The notes: a model not told the origin generated them from the sequence alone. A DNA stretch of 64,000 bases from Bacteroides stercoris ATCC 43183 (GCF_025147325.1 NZ_CP102262.1:248001-312000), one strand, 5' to 3'; numbered from the stretch's first letter, positions 9,812 through 18,415 are shown. Numbers and translations are program-made.

Positions 9812-10497
9812 AAATTAAATAAATCTTTCAAATCAGTAATCTGATAGGTAGGAGCAAAAGGCAAGTCGGTACGACCGGACAAGTTGTAAAACACCTGGTG
9901 CATGCCTACTCCCGCCGCTCCGACTATATCATTTTCCCAACTATCTCCGATCATCAGCGAATTATTCAACTCGGACTGGGTTGTCGAAAGAGCAAAATGA
10001 AAAATCTCAGGCCAAGGCTTCAGGATTCCGATATCATCGGAAAGAACCACTTTTTTGAAATATTCATCAATGCCCGACGAACGCATTTTATGACTTTGGA
10101 GTTCTTTAAATCCATTTGAAAGAATGTACAAATTGTATTTTCCCGAAAGATATTCCAGCACTTCACGCGCATGTGGCATCAATTTGCTTTTGGTAGGAAT
10201 CATTGTAAGAGCATCTCTTTCGTAAGCCTTTGCCAAAGTGGAGTCACCTGCTCCTACAGCCTCCAAAGGATAAAGATAACGTTGACGGTTTAACTCTTCT
10301 TTCGTGACTTTACCATCTGCATACTCTGCCCATAAATCCAGATTGCGACGCTGATAAAGTAAATAATAATGCTCGAACGAATCGAAATAGCGATCGTATC
10401 CATACTTCCAGTACATTTCTTCATAGGTATCACGAGCATTGAGAGAGAACGCCCAAAGCGTATCGTCCAAATCAAAAAAAAGATTTTTATAAAGCAT
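9805..10497 (-). CDS. HAD-superfamily hydrolase, YjjG-type pyrimidine nucleotidase
   Basis: A 230-aa protein with the HAD motifs in order: motif I FFDLDDTLW with both nucleophilic Asp residues near residue 10, motif II Ser in ILSNGFKELQ, the motif III Lys region ILKPWPEIF, and motif IV MIGDSWENDIVGA. The overall pattern and length fit YjjG-like non-canonical pyrimidine nucleotidases, which dephosphorylate nucleoside monophosphates for housecleaning. I start it at the ATG at 10497 (MLYKNLFFDLDD); a longer in-frame extension to 10578 runs through a terminator hairpin and is unlikely. That hairpin ends only 14 nt upstream of this start, so how the gene is transcribed is unclear. Confidence 0.88.
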   Translation of the reverse strand: MLYKNLFFDLDDTLWAFSLNARDTYEEMYWKYGYDRYFDSFEHYYLLYQRRNLDLWAEYADGKVTKEELNRQRYLYPLEAVGAGDSTLAKAYERDALTMIPTKSKLMPHAREVLEYLSGKYNLYILSNGFKELQSHKMRSSGIDEYFKKVVLSDDIGILKPWPEIFHFALSTTQSELNNSLMIGDSWENDIVGAAGVGMHQVFYNLSGRTDLPFAPTYQITDLKDLFNFL

Positions 10498-10510
10498 AAA
10501 AAAGAATACT

Positions 10511-10564
10511 AAAAAGGCTGTTTCAAAAGCAGGCCTACAAACGAAACGCACTTTTGAAACAGCC
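10511..10564 (-). terminator. Terminator after the coiled-coil lipoprotein gene
   Basis: A 14-bp perfect stem (10516-10529 with 10551-10564; GGCTGTTTCAAAAG and its complement) is followed on the minus strand by TTTTT. It lies between the lipoprotein stop at 10587 and the HAD start at 10497. Confidence 0.85.
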
Positions 10565-10586
10565 CTATCAATTATCAATCAAGTAA

Positions 10587-11465
10587 CTATTTCACTTGAA
10601 TTACCAGATACTTGGAAACGCTCCAGAATTCTTTCGGATTGGTAATCTTCAATGTCAACTGATCTTTATCATCTTTTTCCAAGGTATAAGAACCGGTAGG
10701 ATGGGTAGTCAGAATATCGGCATCTTTGGAATACAGTTTGATTTCTTTGGTAGTACGAATATCAACCTGGGTAAAATAATCCTTATTGACATCACCATCT
10801 TTCAAGACCGAACCTTTTTTAAATAATCCGGAACCGCTCAGAATTTTTTGGTCTTTCAGTTCTTTCTTCGTTCCGAATACAAACCATGCAGTATTAAGCG
10901 CTTTATCCTGTTCTGCCACTGTCTTGGCTTTTGCCTCATTCTCAGCAGTCAATTCACTCTTGACAGCATTCAAATCCGTAACGGCGGCATCCAATTCCTG
11001 GATACGGATATTCTTAGAAGCCAGTTCGGCCTGTAACTCTTCGATACGCTGGGTTTTCGCATTCAGTTCCTGTGTCAAAGACTCAACGGCTCTTTTTAAC
11101 TGAGAAGAGTTGGTCTTACTGTTTTTCAACATAGATTGCAGCTTGGCAATCTGCTCTTTGTTCTCTTCCATTTGCTTACGGATGAATTCAATATCAGAGG
11201 CTATCTGCTGTTTAGCATTCAGAGAACCCTCTGCAACTGCACCACGCTGCAAGTCTACACGGCTTTCTGCCGCATTGATTTGACGAAATCCTTCCGAAAT
11301 ATCATTGAAAGTGCCCATCATTTCATCCAGTTCAGCATTACGCTGAGTCAGTTCCATTAAAAGAGAATCATTCTCAGCTTTCAACTGATCTTTGCTACCA
11401 CCTGAAAAGCTGTCACATGAAGCCATAACGGCTGTACATACAATCAAAACTGCTAACTTTTTCAT
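10587..11465 (-). CDS. Coiled-coil lipoprotein of unknown function
   Basis: The 292-aa product begins with a lipoprotein signal and lipobox MASC (MKKLAVLIVCTAVMASCDSF). From about residue 25 to 190 it is a long heptad-like coiled coil (AENDSLLMELTQRNAEL; IEELQAELASKNIRIQELDA). The last 90 residues look like a compact beta domain (GSYTLEKDDKDQLTLKITNP). It is probably anchored in an envelope membrane. It is the last gene of a three-gene minus-strand set with rsmI and the small gene at 12188, 34 bp after rsmI, and is closed by a strong terminator. I cannot name a function. Confidence 0.8.
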   Translation of the reverse strand: MKKLAVLIVCTAVMASCDSFSGGSKDQLKAENDSLLMELTQRNAELDEMMGTFNDISEGFRQINAAESRVDLQRGAVAEGSLNAKQQIASDIEFIRKQMEENKEQIAKLQSMLKNSKTNSSQLKRAVESLTQELNAKTQRIEELQAELASKNIRIQELDAAVTDLNAVKSELTAENEAKAKTVAEQDKALNTAWFVFGTKKELKDQKILSGSGLFKKGSVLKDGDVNKDYFTQVDIRTTKEIKLYSKDADILTTHPTGSYTLEKDDKDQLTLKITNPKEFWSVSKYLVIQVK

Positions 11466-11499
11466 ACGCTTTTGTTTTACGTTTTGTTAATGAAGTTAT

Positions 11500-12174
11500 T
11501 TAATCGTCTATTCCTGCTACTACAATCACTATCTCACCACGCGGTTCGTTGGCTGTGAAATGTTCTATCAATTCGGTAAGAGTACCACGTACCGTCTCCT
11601 CATGTATCTTGGATATTTCACGGGAAACGGACGCCTGCCGTTCCGAACCGAAATATTCTGCAAACTGCGTCAGTGCTTTTACCAAACGGTGGGGAGATTC
11701 ATAGAAAACCATTGTCCGGCATTCTTCCGCCAAACCTTTCAGACGTGTCATCCTACCTTTCTTCTGAGGAAGAAAACCCTCAAAGCAGAACTTCTCGTTG
11801 GGCAATCCGGAAGCCACCAATGCCGGAACAAAAGCAGTAGCCCCCGGCAGGCACTGTACTTCGATACCGTTGCGGACACACTCGCGAACCACCAGAAAAC
11901 CCGGATCGGAAATACCTGGAGTACCGGCATCTGAAATCAACGCCACAGTCTCACCACCCTTTATTCTATTTACAACACTTTCTACTGTTTTATGTTCATT
12001 AAATTTATGGTGAGACTGCATCGCATTCTTTATCTCAAAATGCTTCAGCAATATTCCGGAAGTACGCGTGTCTTCTGCCAGCACCAAATCCGCTTCCTTC
12101 AATATGCGGATAGCGCGAAAAGTCATATCTTCCAAATTTCCTACTGGCGTAGGCACTACATAAAGTTTTCCCAT
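11500..12174 (-). CDS. rsmI: 16S rRNA (cytidine1402-2'-O)-methyltransferase RsmI
   Basis: A 224-aa SAM-dependent enzyme of the tetrapyrrole-methylase fold. The signature residues are clear: LYVVPTPVGNLEDMTFRA at the N-terminus, LAEDTRTSG, ALISDAGTPGISDPG near residue 80, and CLPGATAFVPALVASGLP. The family 2'-O-methylates C1402 of 16S rRNA in the decoding centre. It lies 13 bp downstream of a small conserved gene on the minus strand and is probably co-transcribed with it and with the lipoprotein gene that follows. Confidence 0.96.
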   Translation of the reverse strand: MGKLYVVPTPVGNLEDMTFRAIRILKEADLVLAEDTRTSGILLKHFEIKNAMQSHHKFNEHKTVESVVNRIKGGETVALISDAGTPGISDPGFLVVRECVRNGIEVQCLPGATAFVPALVASGLPNEKFCFEGFLPQKKGRMTRLKGLAEECRTMVFYESPHRLVKALTQFAEYFGSERQASVSREISKIHEETVRGTLTELIEHFTANEPRGEIVIVVAGIDD

Positions 12175-12187
12175 ATCCGCTACTTTT

Positions 12188-12736
12188 TTAACTGAAATAC
12201 TTCTTGAGAAGTTCTATAAAATCAGCAGCTGCCTCATTTTCCTCATCCGGTTGTACAGTTGACATAAATACAGACATAGCCTCATCCAAAGAGGAAGCCC
12301 CACCGCAAAGGCGCACCACCTCATTCATACGTGTCGCATCTCCGGCAAACAATTCACGGGTAAAACGAAACGAATCATTCAGACTGATAGCATGTTGTAA
12401 GTCCGTAGCCGGCTTAATACGTTCGGCAAGAATCTGAGGAGCAGGTACTGCAATATCCGAAACGTGAGTTGCCTCAACCGGAACATCAGCAACCGGTTCG
12501 GAAATCACTTCCGATTCAGTTGTTTTCTCCACAATGTCAGAAGCAACATGTTCTGCCGGAGTTATCACAAAAGTGTCATCCAACAGTTTGGTCAGCGCAT
12601 CCAACCGCTCCTGCATCTGATGAATATTCCTTTTGGCAACTATTCTCAACACAGGATTTGTATCAGTGAGCATCGACTGTATCAAACATTTCAATTCCTG
12701 AACATCCAGTTCTATATCATTCAATAATGCTTGCAT
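12188..12736 (-). CDS. Conserved hypothetical protein upstream of rsmI
   Basis: A 182-aa soluble protein. The first 65 residues are helical and Leu-rich (DIELDVQELKCLIQSMLTD), the middle is an acidic, Val/Pro-rich linker, and the last 70 residues carry LNDSFRFTRELFAGDATRMN and end in FIELLKKYFS. No signal peptide and no enzyme motif are visible. It sits 13 bp before rsmI, diverging from tdk. I do not recognise a function. Confidence 0.75.
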   Translation of the reverse strand: MQALLNDIELDVQELKCLIQSMLTDTNPVLRIVAKRNIHQMQERLDALTKLLDDTFVITPAEHVASDIVEKTTESEVISEPVADVPVEATHVSDIAVPAPQILAERIKPATDLQHAISLNDSFRFTRELFAGDATRMNEVVRLCGGASSLDEAMSVFMSTVQPDEENEAAADFIELLKKYFS

Positions 12737-12813
12737 ATCCTTTTCCTGTCCGTATTAATGGCACAAATGTAGAAATAAATAATGAAAAAATATCCGGAAG
12801 CGAACAAAATCAT

Positions 12814-12821
12814 TACTTTTG
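12814..12821 (+). promoter_or_regulatory. Putative -7 box of tdk
   Basis: TACTTTTG matches the Bacteroides TAnnTTTG box, 24 bp before the tdk ATG in the divergent intergenic region. No clear -33 TTG is present at the right distance. Confidence 0.45.
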
Positions 12822-12845
12822 CGACTGAATATAACACTCAAAGAT

Positions 12846-13451
12846 ATGGTATTATTTTCGGAAGACCACATACAAGAAACCAAACGTAGAGGAAGAATTG
12901 AAGTTATATGCGGATCCATGTTCTCCGGCAAGACAGAGGAACTGATACGCCGTTTGAAACGTGCCAAATTTGCCAAGCAACGTGTAGAAATATATAAGCC
13001 GGCAATAGACACGCGTTACTCAGAAGCAGATGTCGTATCGCATGACAGCAACATCATATCCTCTACACCGATAGACTCATCGGCAAGCATACTGCTATTC
13101 ACCTCCGAAATAGATGTAGTAGGCATCGACGAAGCGCAATTCTTTGACGAAGGTCTGATTGATGTATGCAACCAGCTTGCCAACAATGGTATACGTGTAA
13201 TAGTAGCCGGATTGGATATGGATTTCCGCGGTAATCCTTTCGGCCCCATGCCGGGGCTGTGCGCCATTGCAGATGAAGTTTCCAAGGTGCATGCCATTTG
13301 TGTAAAATGCGGACAGCTTGCTTCATTCTCTCATCGTACTGTAAAAAATGACAAACAAGTTCTGTTGGGTGAAACAGCCGAATACGAACCCTTGTGCCGA
13401 GAGTGTTATTTACGGGCGATAAAGGAAGACCAGCAAACAGCAAGCGATTAA
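12846..13451 (+). CDS. tdk: Thymidine kinase (type II, TK1-like)
   Basis: A 201-aa enzyme that phosphorylates thymidine to dTMP in the pyrimidine salvage pathway. Visible features: P-loop GSMFSGKT near residue 25, the DEAQFFDE Walker-B-like motif with the catalytic Glu, [12 protein letters not shown], and the structural zinc Cys pairs CVKCG and CREC near the C-terminus. The length is normal. I start it at the ATG at 12846; an upstream TTG at 12819 lies inside the -7 box. The next gene starts 20 bp later. Confidence 0.95.
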   Translation: MVLFSEDHIQETKRRGRIEVICGSMFSGKTEELIRRLKRAKFAKQRVEIYKPAIDTRYSEADVVSHDSNIISSTPIDSSASILLFTSEIDVVGIDEAQFFDEGLIDVCNQLANNGIRVIVAGLDMDFRGNPFGPMPGLCAIADEVSKVHAICVKCGQLASFSHRTVKNDKQVLLGETAEYEPLCRECYLRAIKEDQQTASD

Positions 13452-13471
13452 TAAATTTAATACAGGATTCT

Positions 13472-14596
13472 ATGGAACGTAAAAAGATTACATTCGACAG
13501 TTTTATCCGCGGTGTCATTTTAGGAGTTATCATTATCGGCATATTAATGCTTTTGAAGCGTTTAAGCAGCGTTCTATTACCTTTCTTTATCGCTTGGCTT
13601 ATTGCCTATCTGGTATATCCTTTGGTCACATTTTTCCAATACAAGCTAAAATTAAGAAATAGGATTGTTTCCATATTCTGCGCATTACTCACACTTCTGA
13701 TTGTGGGTGCCGGAGCTTTTTATCTGTTAGTGCCCCCTATGATACAAGAATGCGGCAGAGTACAGACTTTATTGGTCCAATACTTTTCGCACGGAACATA
13801 TAATAGTAATGTGCCCACCTCTCTTTCCGATTTTTTACGAGATAATATCGATGTTAAATTTATAACCGAACTATTCAATAAAGAGAACCTGTTGGATGCG
13901 CTCAAAGAAGCAGTTCCCCGCCTATGGTCTTTATTATCGGACTCCGTTGACTTATTATTCAGCGTATTCACCATATTCATTATCTTACTATACGTTATCT
14001 TCATTTTATTAGACTACGAAAGCATCGCAGAAGGTTGGACGCATCTCGTGCCTATGAAATACCGTTCTTTCGTGGTAGGCATACTCAATGACGTAAAAGT
14101 AGGTATGAACAGATACTTCCGCGGACAGGCATTCGTAGCCTTATGTGTCGGCATTTTATTCAGCATAGGCTTTCTTATCATAGACTTCCCATTAGCCATA
14201 GGTCTCGGTTTGTTCATCGGGGCATTGAATATGGTGCCTTATCTTCAAATCATCGGTTTGGTTCCTACTATCATACTAGCAATCCTGAAAGCCTCCGACA
14301 CAGGCGATAATTTTTGGATAATCATCGCCTCAGCCATGGCAGTATTCATTGTAGTGCAAACTATCCAAGACGGATTCATCGTGCCACGTGTTATGGGGAA
14401 AATTACCGGACTAAATCCTGCTATCATTCTATTATCACTTTCCATATGGGGTTCATTAATGGGAATGTTGGGAATGATTATCGCACTACCGCTCACAACG
14501 CTGATGCTCTCCTACTATCAACGTTTCATTATCAACAGAGAAAATATTCATAAGACAGAATCAGCTGATAATCAAGCAAAAGAAATAAACAACTAA
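13472..14596 (+). CDS. AI-2E family transporter (PerM/TqsA-like permease)
   Basis: A 374-aa membrane protein with about seven to eight transmembrane segments. It begins with hydrophobic helices (GVILGVIIIGILMLLKRL; LPFFIAWLIAYLVYPL) and has the family pattern PLAIGLGLFIGALNMVPYLQ followed by DGFIVPRVMGKITGLNPAIILLSL. Members export small molecules or ions; the AI-2 role of TqsA should not be assumed here. The start at 13472 (MERKKITFDSF) avoids overlap with tdk. It follows tdk by 20 bp and precedes tRNA-Lys. Confidence 0.92.
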   Translation: MERKKITFDSFIRGVILGVIIIGILMLLKRLSSVLLPFFIAWLIAYLVYPLVTFFQYKLKLRNRIVSIFCALLTLLIVGAGAFYLLVPPMIQECGRVQTLLVQYFSHGTYNSNVPTSLSDFLRDNIDVKFITELFNKENLLDALKEAVPRLWSLLSDSVDLLFSVFTIFIILLYVIFILLDYESIAEGWTHLVPMKYRSFVVGILNDVKVGMNRYFRGQAFVALCVGILFSIGFLIIDFPLAIGLGLFIGALNMVPYLQIIGLVPTIILAILKASDTGDNFWIIIASAMAVFIVVQTIQDGFIVPRVMGKITGLNPAIILLSLSIWGSLMGMLGMIIALPLTTLMLSYYQRFIINRENIHKTESADNQAKEINN

Positions 14597-14626
14597 AATA
14601 ATGCAAACTTTTTTTCGTTATAAGTC

Positions 14627-14657
14627 TTGCATATTAAATATAAAATCCATATCTTTG
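14627..14657 (+). promoter_or_regulatory. Promoter of tRNA-Lys
   Basis: TTG at 14627-14629, a 20-bp spacer, then TATCTTTG at 14650-14657: an ideal Bacteroides promoter, with the tRNA starting 25 bp further on. Confidence 0.75.
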
Positions 14658-14682
14658 CACCCGCTTAACAGCAATAAGGATT

Positions 14683-14755
14683 GATTCGCTAGCTCAGCAG
14701 GTAGAGCACAACACTTTTAATGTTGGGGTCTTGGGTTCGAGCCCCAAGCGGATCA
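14683..14755 (+). tRNA. tRNA-Lys (UUU)
   Basis: The acceptor stem GATTCGC pairs with GCGGATC (one G-T), the D arm is GCTC/GAGC, the anticodon loop is CTTTTAA with anticodon TTT, and the T arm is CTTGGGTTCGAGCCCCAAG. The discriminator is A and no CCA is encoded. Its 3' end is the attachment site of the island that follows. Confidence 0.96.
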
Positions 14756-14757
14756 CT
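14743..14757. repeat. attL of the tRNA-Lys island
   Basis: CCCAAGCGGATCACT, the last 13 bases of the tRNA gene plus two; repeated directly at 29359-29373. The tRNA gene stays intact, as usual for tRNA-targeting integrases. Confidence 0.85.
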
Positions 14758-14761
14758 TGAA

Positions 14762-14799
14762 AATCAAGCAGTTATCTAAAAAGATAGCTGCTTGATTTC
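14762..14799 (+). terminator. Hairpin after tRNA-Lys
   Basis: 17-bp arms (14762-14778 and 14783-14799) with one G-T pair and an A4 loop. It lies inside the island end and probably ends the tRNA transcript in the integrated state. Confidence 0.75.
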
Positions 14800-14870
14800 T
14801 TATATAGACTTGCTAAATTATATGCTTAAATAGGGTCAAGCATATTATCGGTGGATAAATCGTGGGACTA

Positions 14871-14878
14871 AAATTTAG
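14871..14878. repeat. 8-bp target duplication of the IS (left copy)
   Basis: AAATTTAG here and at 16343-16350 flank the IS exactly. Joining the flanks restores a palindromic stretch (GTGGGACT...AGTCCCAC), so the IS interrupted an inverted repeat near the island end. Confidence 0.8.
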
Positions 14879-14913
14879 GGGTCAGCGGATTTCCCCGGTT
14901 GGCAAGCTTTCTT

Positions 14914-15918
14914 TTAAGCGTATAGCCTAGCCAGTCTGAACATGAAGAATTTCAGATCAGCCACCCCTCTTAACTGGCTTCGAAAAGCTTTGATTTTAGC
15001 ATTGAACGACTCCGCTGAAGCATTTGTCAATCGTTCTTCAAAATAATTTATGATGGTCGTACTATGGTTTGAAAACGTATCAAGTACCTTGTTGAACTCC
15101 ATATAGTCAAACTTTTCCACTTCATTGTACCATCTTGCGAGATTTAGCCTTGCTTCATCGAGACCTGACTTCTTGTTGAAGATGTCTGTCAGTTTCATGC
15201 TAAGGCTGTATCCTTCCAGAAGCTTGGGGAATTTATCAAAGAGAATGGCAGCCCTGGTCTTTTGCTGTTCATTCCATTTGCTCCAGTGTTTCAGTATAAT
15301 GTGCTTGCTTCTGCTTACTATCTGTGACAGGGTTTCTCCGTTCTCCATTCTTTCAGGTTCCCATTTCCCTATTCTTTCCCTTTCCGCCTTACTCTTTGTT
15401 TCTTTCTTCTTTTGGCGATGCTCCCTGATAGCCTGATTTTCCGCATCAAGTACTTTCCACCGATAGCGTATTCTTAACTGGTCAACAGCTTCAGACATGA
15501 GCTGCTGTACATGAAAACGGTCATTGATCAGCTTTGCGGCAGGAAACACCTTTCTGACTGTCAGCATCATGGCTGAAGATAAATCTGTAGTGACAGTCTT
15601 GACAGACAGCCGTTTCCGGTGCGGAAGCCTGCGCAAGATTCCGCTTACCGCATCTGTGGCCACTCCACGAACTATTGCAACTAAAGCACCCTTACGACCT
15701 TTAGCTGCTTTATTGGTCAGAATCGTATAAACATCTCCATTGCTCAGGCAAGTTTCATCCAAAGAAAGCTTTTCTCCAATATTTTCAGGATAAAGGAGAT
15801 AGTCATGCGCATGTTCGAGCTGATCCCAGTTCCGGTAATCACTGATTTTCTCCTTGTATTGTTTACGAAGAGTCTGCCCTTTTACGCCATAACGTTCCGC
15901 AAGCACACTGATGCTCAC
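14914..15918 (-). CDS. ISAon1-type (ISL3-like DDE) transposase
   Basis: The ORF has 334 residues. An N-terminal HTH-like part (LAERYGVKGQTLRKQYKEKI) precedes a DDE domain: the first Asp is in KLSLDETCLSNGD, the second in TTDLSSAMMLTVRKVFPAA, followed by INDRFHVQQLMSEAVDQLR, and the catalytic Glu lies in the C-terminal NASAESFNAKIKAFRSQLRG. These motifs match the ISL3-like transposases annotated as ISAon1 family. The ORF begins 10 bp after the stop of the companion ORF at 15929, which carries the N-terminal region in this two-ORF group. It appears intact. Confidence 0.88.
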   Translation of the reverse strand: MSISVLAERYGVKGQTLRKQYKEKISDYRNWDQLEHAHDYLLYPENIGEKLSLDETCLSNGDVYTILTNKAAKGRKGALVAIVRGVATDAVSGILRRLPHRKRLSVKTVTTDLSSAMMLTVRKVFPAAKLINDRFHVQQLMSEAVDQLRIRYRWKVLDAENQAIREHRQKKKETKSKAERERIGKWEPERMENGETLSQIVSRSKHIILKHWSKWNEQQKTRAAILFDKFPKLLEGYSLSMKLTDIFNKKSGLDEARLNLARWYNEVEKFDYMEFNKVLDTFSNHSTTIINYFEERLTNASAESFNAKIKAFRSQLRGVADLKFFMFRLARLYA

Positions 15919-15928
15919 AGGAGTAGAT

Positions 15929-16279
15929 TCAATCTCCTTCTTTTAAAAAAGAGACGAACTCAGAATTGAGCCGTGTACCGTCAAATTCGGATAAATCCCA
16001 GTCATAACTGAAGATTTCATTGGAAGATTTGTCAAGCCATTTACGTTTACGAACATGGAGATAAGTGGCGCGACCACGAATAGGATAGTCTTGGATTGTA
16101 CGATACTCACCAAAACCATAGGATATGATATCCGGATTGATCTTATCTTCTTTTAGTTGAACTTTTTTTTCATCAAGATAAATATCAAAACGGTCAGCAC
16201 TCTTGTCGAAATTGACAATATCAAAGTTGTCTATAAGCACATCCGGAAGGATGGCACGAAGGAGTTGTGCGGGTTTCAT
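15929..16279 (-). CDS. ISAon1-type transposase N-terminal region protein
   Basis: This 116-aa ORF opens with MKPAQLLRAILPDVLIDNFD and contains YGFGEYRTIQDYPIRGRATY; in ISAon1-type elements a separate N-terminal region protein of this size precedes the transposase. It probably helps DNA recognition; whether it is fused to the transposase by frameshifting is unknown. Confidence 0.78.
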   Translation of the reverse strand: MKPAQLLRAILPDVLIDNFDIVNFDKSADRFDIYLDEKKVQLKEDKINPDIISYGFGEYRTIQDYPIRGRATYLHVRKRKWLDKSSNEIFSYDWDLSEFDGTRLNSEFVSFLKEGD

Positions 16280-16459
16280 AAAACAAAGGTAAGCAAAGAT
16301 AGCTAATTTTAAAACTTACCAACCAGATATTTCCGCTGAGCCAAATTTAGTTCAAAAAAGTCCCACTAATTTGCACCTTTCTCGCTGATTCATAACCTTT
16401 TGCATAGACTTACTTTGGAAGAGAATACATAGTTTTGTAACTTTAAAAACGATGTAAAA

Positions 16460-17680
16460 ATGGCTCGAAAATCATTTTCTGTATTGTTCTTCATCAAGAA
16501 AGGCAAATTATTAAAGAACGGAGAAGCACCTATGTGTATGAGAATCACCGTAAACGGCTGTATGGTAGATATTTCTATCAAAAGAAGCTGTCCCGTAAAC
16601 CTATGGAATCAGGCAAAAGAAAATTCAAAAGGCAAAGACCGCATGTCGGTGGAACTTAACCACTACTTAGAAATCACCCGTTCCCACGTACACCAAATTT
16701 ATAGAGAACTGGAAACTTCCGGCAAGGTTATCACTGTTGATCTTGTGAGAAAGTTGTTTTATGGTGTGGATGAAGATAACAAAACGCTATTGCAGGTATT
16801 CAAGGAGCATAACGAACAAAGCCGTAAGCTGATCGGCAAAGACTTCGTTAGTAAGACCGTTCAACGGTATGAAACCACTACCCGATATTTAGAGGAATTT
16901 ATTAAGAAAGAATATCAGCTATCGGATATTGCTCTGAACAACTTGGAAGCCAACTTCATTTCTAAGTTCGATGCTTTCTTGAAGATTGAAAAAGGTTGTG
17001 CGCAGAACTCTGCTATCACCCGACTAAAGAACTTGAAGAAGATTATCCGCATTGCTCTGGAAAACGACTGGATAAAGAAAGATCCGTTTGCTTACTACCG
17101 CTTCAAACTGGAAGAAACTGATCCTGAGTTCCTGACGATGGACAAGATTAAGATCATTATTACCAAAGAATTCACGATTAAACGAGTAGAACAGGTACGG
17201 GACGTTTTTGTTTTTTGCATTTTTACCGGTTTGGCGTTCAGCGATGTGAAAGATTTATCACCCGAACACTTGGTAAAAGACAACAAAGGGGAACTTTGGA
17301 TAAGGAAGAACCGCCAAAAGACCAAAATTATGTGTAACATTCCTGTGCTACCTATGGCAGCTTCTATACTTGAAAAGTATAAAAATGTGGCAGAATGTAC
17401 CGGAAAACTTTTACCTGTATTGTGTAATCAACGCATGAACAGTTATTTGAAGGAGATTGCCGATGTGTGCGGAATTCATAAAAATCTTAGCACACATACC
17501 GCCCGTCATAGCTATGCTACAAGCATTTGCCTTGCAAATGGCGTAAGTATGGAGAATGTTGCTAAGATGTTAGGTCATGCAGATACAAGCGTAACAAAAC
17601 ACTATGCAAGGGTATTGGATCAAAATATTTTCAAGGATATGCAAAAAGTAAATAGCTGTTTATCAGAATTAACTATATAA
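16460..17680 (+). CDS. Tyrosine-type site-specific integrase of the island
   Basis: A 406-aa integrase of the Bacteroides mobile-element type: an arm-binding N-terminal domain (SVLFFIKKGKLLKNGEAPMC), a SAM-like core-binding domain (about 100-210) and a catalytic domain. Catalytic residues seen: HTARHSYAT (H-x-x-R), LGHAD and the nucleophile in KHYARVL. The usual first Arg of the R-K-H-R-H-Y set is replaced (FTGLAFSD has Ala where TGLR is expected), as also happens in Bacteroides CTn integrases. A -7 box TAGTTTTG lies at 16430-16437. It would recombine the tRNA-Lys att site. In the chromosome the IS separates it from attL. Confidence 0.92.
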   Translation: MARKSFSVLFFIKKGKLLKNGEAPMCMRITVNGCMVDISIKRSCPVNLWNQAKENSKGKDRMSVELNHYLEITRSHVHQIYRELETSGKVITVDLVRKLFYGVDEDNKTLLQVFKEHNEQSRKLIGKDFVSKTVQRYETTTRYLEEFIKKEYQLSDIALNNLEANFISKFDAFLKIEKGCAQNSAITRLKNLKKIIRIALENDWIKKDPFAYYRFKLEETDPEFLTMDKIKIIITKEFTIKRVEQVRDVFVFCIFTGLAFSDVKDLSPEHLVKDNKGELWIRKNRQKTKIMCNIPVLPMAASILEKYKNVAECTGKLLPVLCNQRMNSYLKEIADVCGIHKNLSTHTARHSYATSICLANGVSMENVAKMLGHADTSVTKHYARVLDQNIFKDMQKVNSCLSELTI

Positions 17681-17702
17681 TAAAGGTAATAGGCAATATA
17701 GA

Positions 17703-17750
17703 AAAAGGATTGGGAAGAATGAATTTCATTTCCTCAATCCTTTTCTTTTA
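17703..17750. terminator. Bidirectional terminator after the integrase
   Basis: AAAAGGATTG (17703-17712) pairs with CAATCCTTTT (17735-17744) in a larger imperfect stem, with T-rich DNA after it. It separates the convergent integrase and HTH genes. Confidence 0.7.
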
Positions 17751-17774
17751 TAGTAAGTTTTGGGGCTTGGCAGG

Positions 17775-18068
17775 TTACTCTTTCCAACTTTCAAAATAGT
17801 GCCTTTGGAGCAGTTTATCAATATCACTCTGACGGTAGATGATTTTACCTTTTATCTGGATAAAGGGGATTAGACCTGTATCTCTCCACTCTTGTAGGGT
17901 TCGCAAACTGACATTCAGTTTCTTGGAAACTTCATTATTAGAAAGAAAGCGTTCCCCATTCAGGTGGGGCTTGTAATGCTTGACTATAGATTCAATACCG
18001 TTCAGCATCGAATCAAGCGAAGAAATAAACTCTTTAACTTGCGGGGTATCTTTATTTATTAGTTCCAT
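17775..18068 (-). CDS. Excisionase-like helix-turn-helix protein
   Basis: A 97-aa protein with a C-terminal winged HTH of the MerR/excisionase type: FLSNNEVSKKLNVSLRTLQEWRDTGLIPF followed by a beta wing with IIYRQSDIDKLL. The N-terminal 40 residues are helical. Such proteins bind att-region DNA and steer integrase toward excision, or act as regulators. It is the last gene of a three-gene minus-strand set next to the integrase. Confidence 0.85.
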   Translation of the reverse strand: MELINKDTPQVKEFISSLDSMLNGIESIVKHYKPHLNGERFLSNNEVSKKLNVSLRTLQEWRDTGLIPFIQIKGKIIYRQSDIDKLLQRHYFESWKE

Positions 18069-18121
18069 GATTGAAAGATTGTTTTATTGAAATATTGATT
18101 TCAAGATAGCTAGATAGCTGG

Positions 18122-18415
18122 CTAGTTACGCAGATAATCACCCAGCGATGAAATGCTAAGTATATCTTTTACCGAATCATAATCTATATAGAGCCGTTTG
18201 GATGCAGTGACAATAAAATACCGGCTACCATCTTGCTGTATCTCATACGTAGCGGGCAAAGCCTGTTTTGTGGTTTCCGATACATATATAATAGATAAGA
18301 GATACTCTTTATCATTCCGGTAGATGATAACCGTAGGATTCAGATTAACGCTTTCCCATGTGCCGACAATGGAAAACAGGTTGAAGGACGGGTAATCTTC
18401 TTTAGTTCTTATCAT
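18122..18415 (-). CDS. DUF3876-type small protein
   Basis: 97 aa from the ATG at 18415 (MIRTKEDYPSFNLFSIVGTW). The sequence (GTWESVNLNPTVIIYRNDKEYLLSI and a C-terminal YIDYDSVKDILSI) looks like the beta-rich DUF3876 proteins common in Bacteroides mobile elements; function unknown. The start overlaps the end of the upstream HTH gene by 14 bp, which suggests translational coupling. A longer frame up to 18532 runs inside that gene and is not used here. Confidence 0.7.
   Translation of the reverse strand: MIRTKEDYPSFNLFSIVGTWESVNLNPTVIIYRNDKEYLLSIIYVSETTKQALPATYEIQQDGSRYFIVTASKRLYIDYDSVKDILSISSLGDYLRN

Larger units (their letters stand above)
14879..16342 (-). mobile_element. Complete ISL3-like/ISAon1-type insertion sequence, 1464 bp
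   Basis: Terminal inverted repeats of about 28 bp: the left end begins GGGTCAGCGGATTTCCCCGG and the complement of the right end begins GGCTCAGCGGAAATATCTGG, both going on as TTGGYAAG. An 8-bp target duplication flanks it, the size typical of ISL3-like elements. It holds two minus-strand ORFs, a short N-terminal ORF and the transposase. A piece of a closely related copy lies at 56823-56898. Confidence 0.85.
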
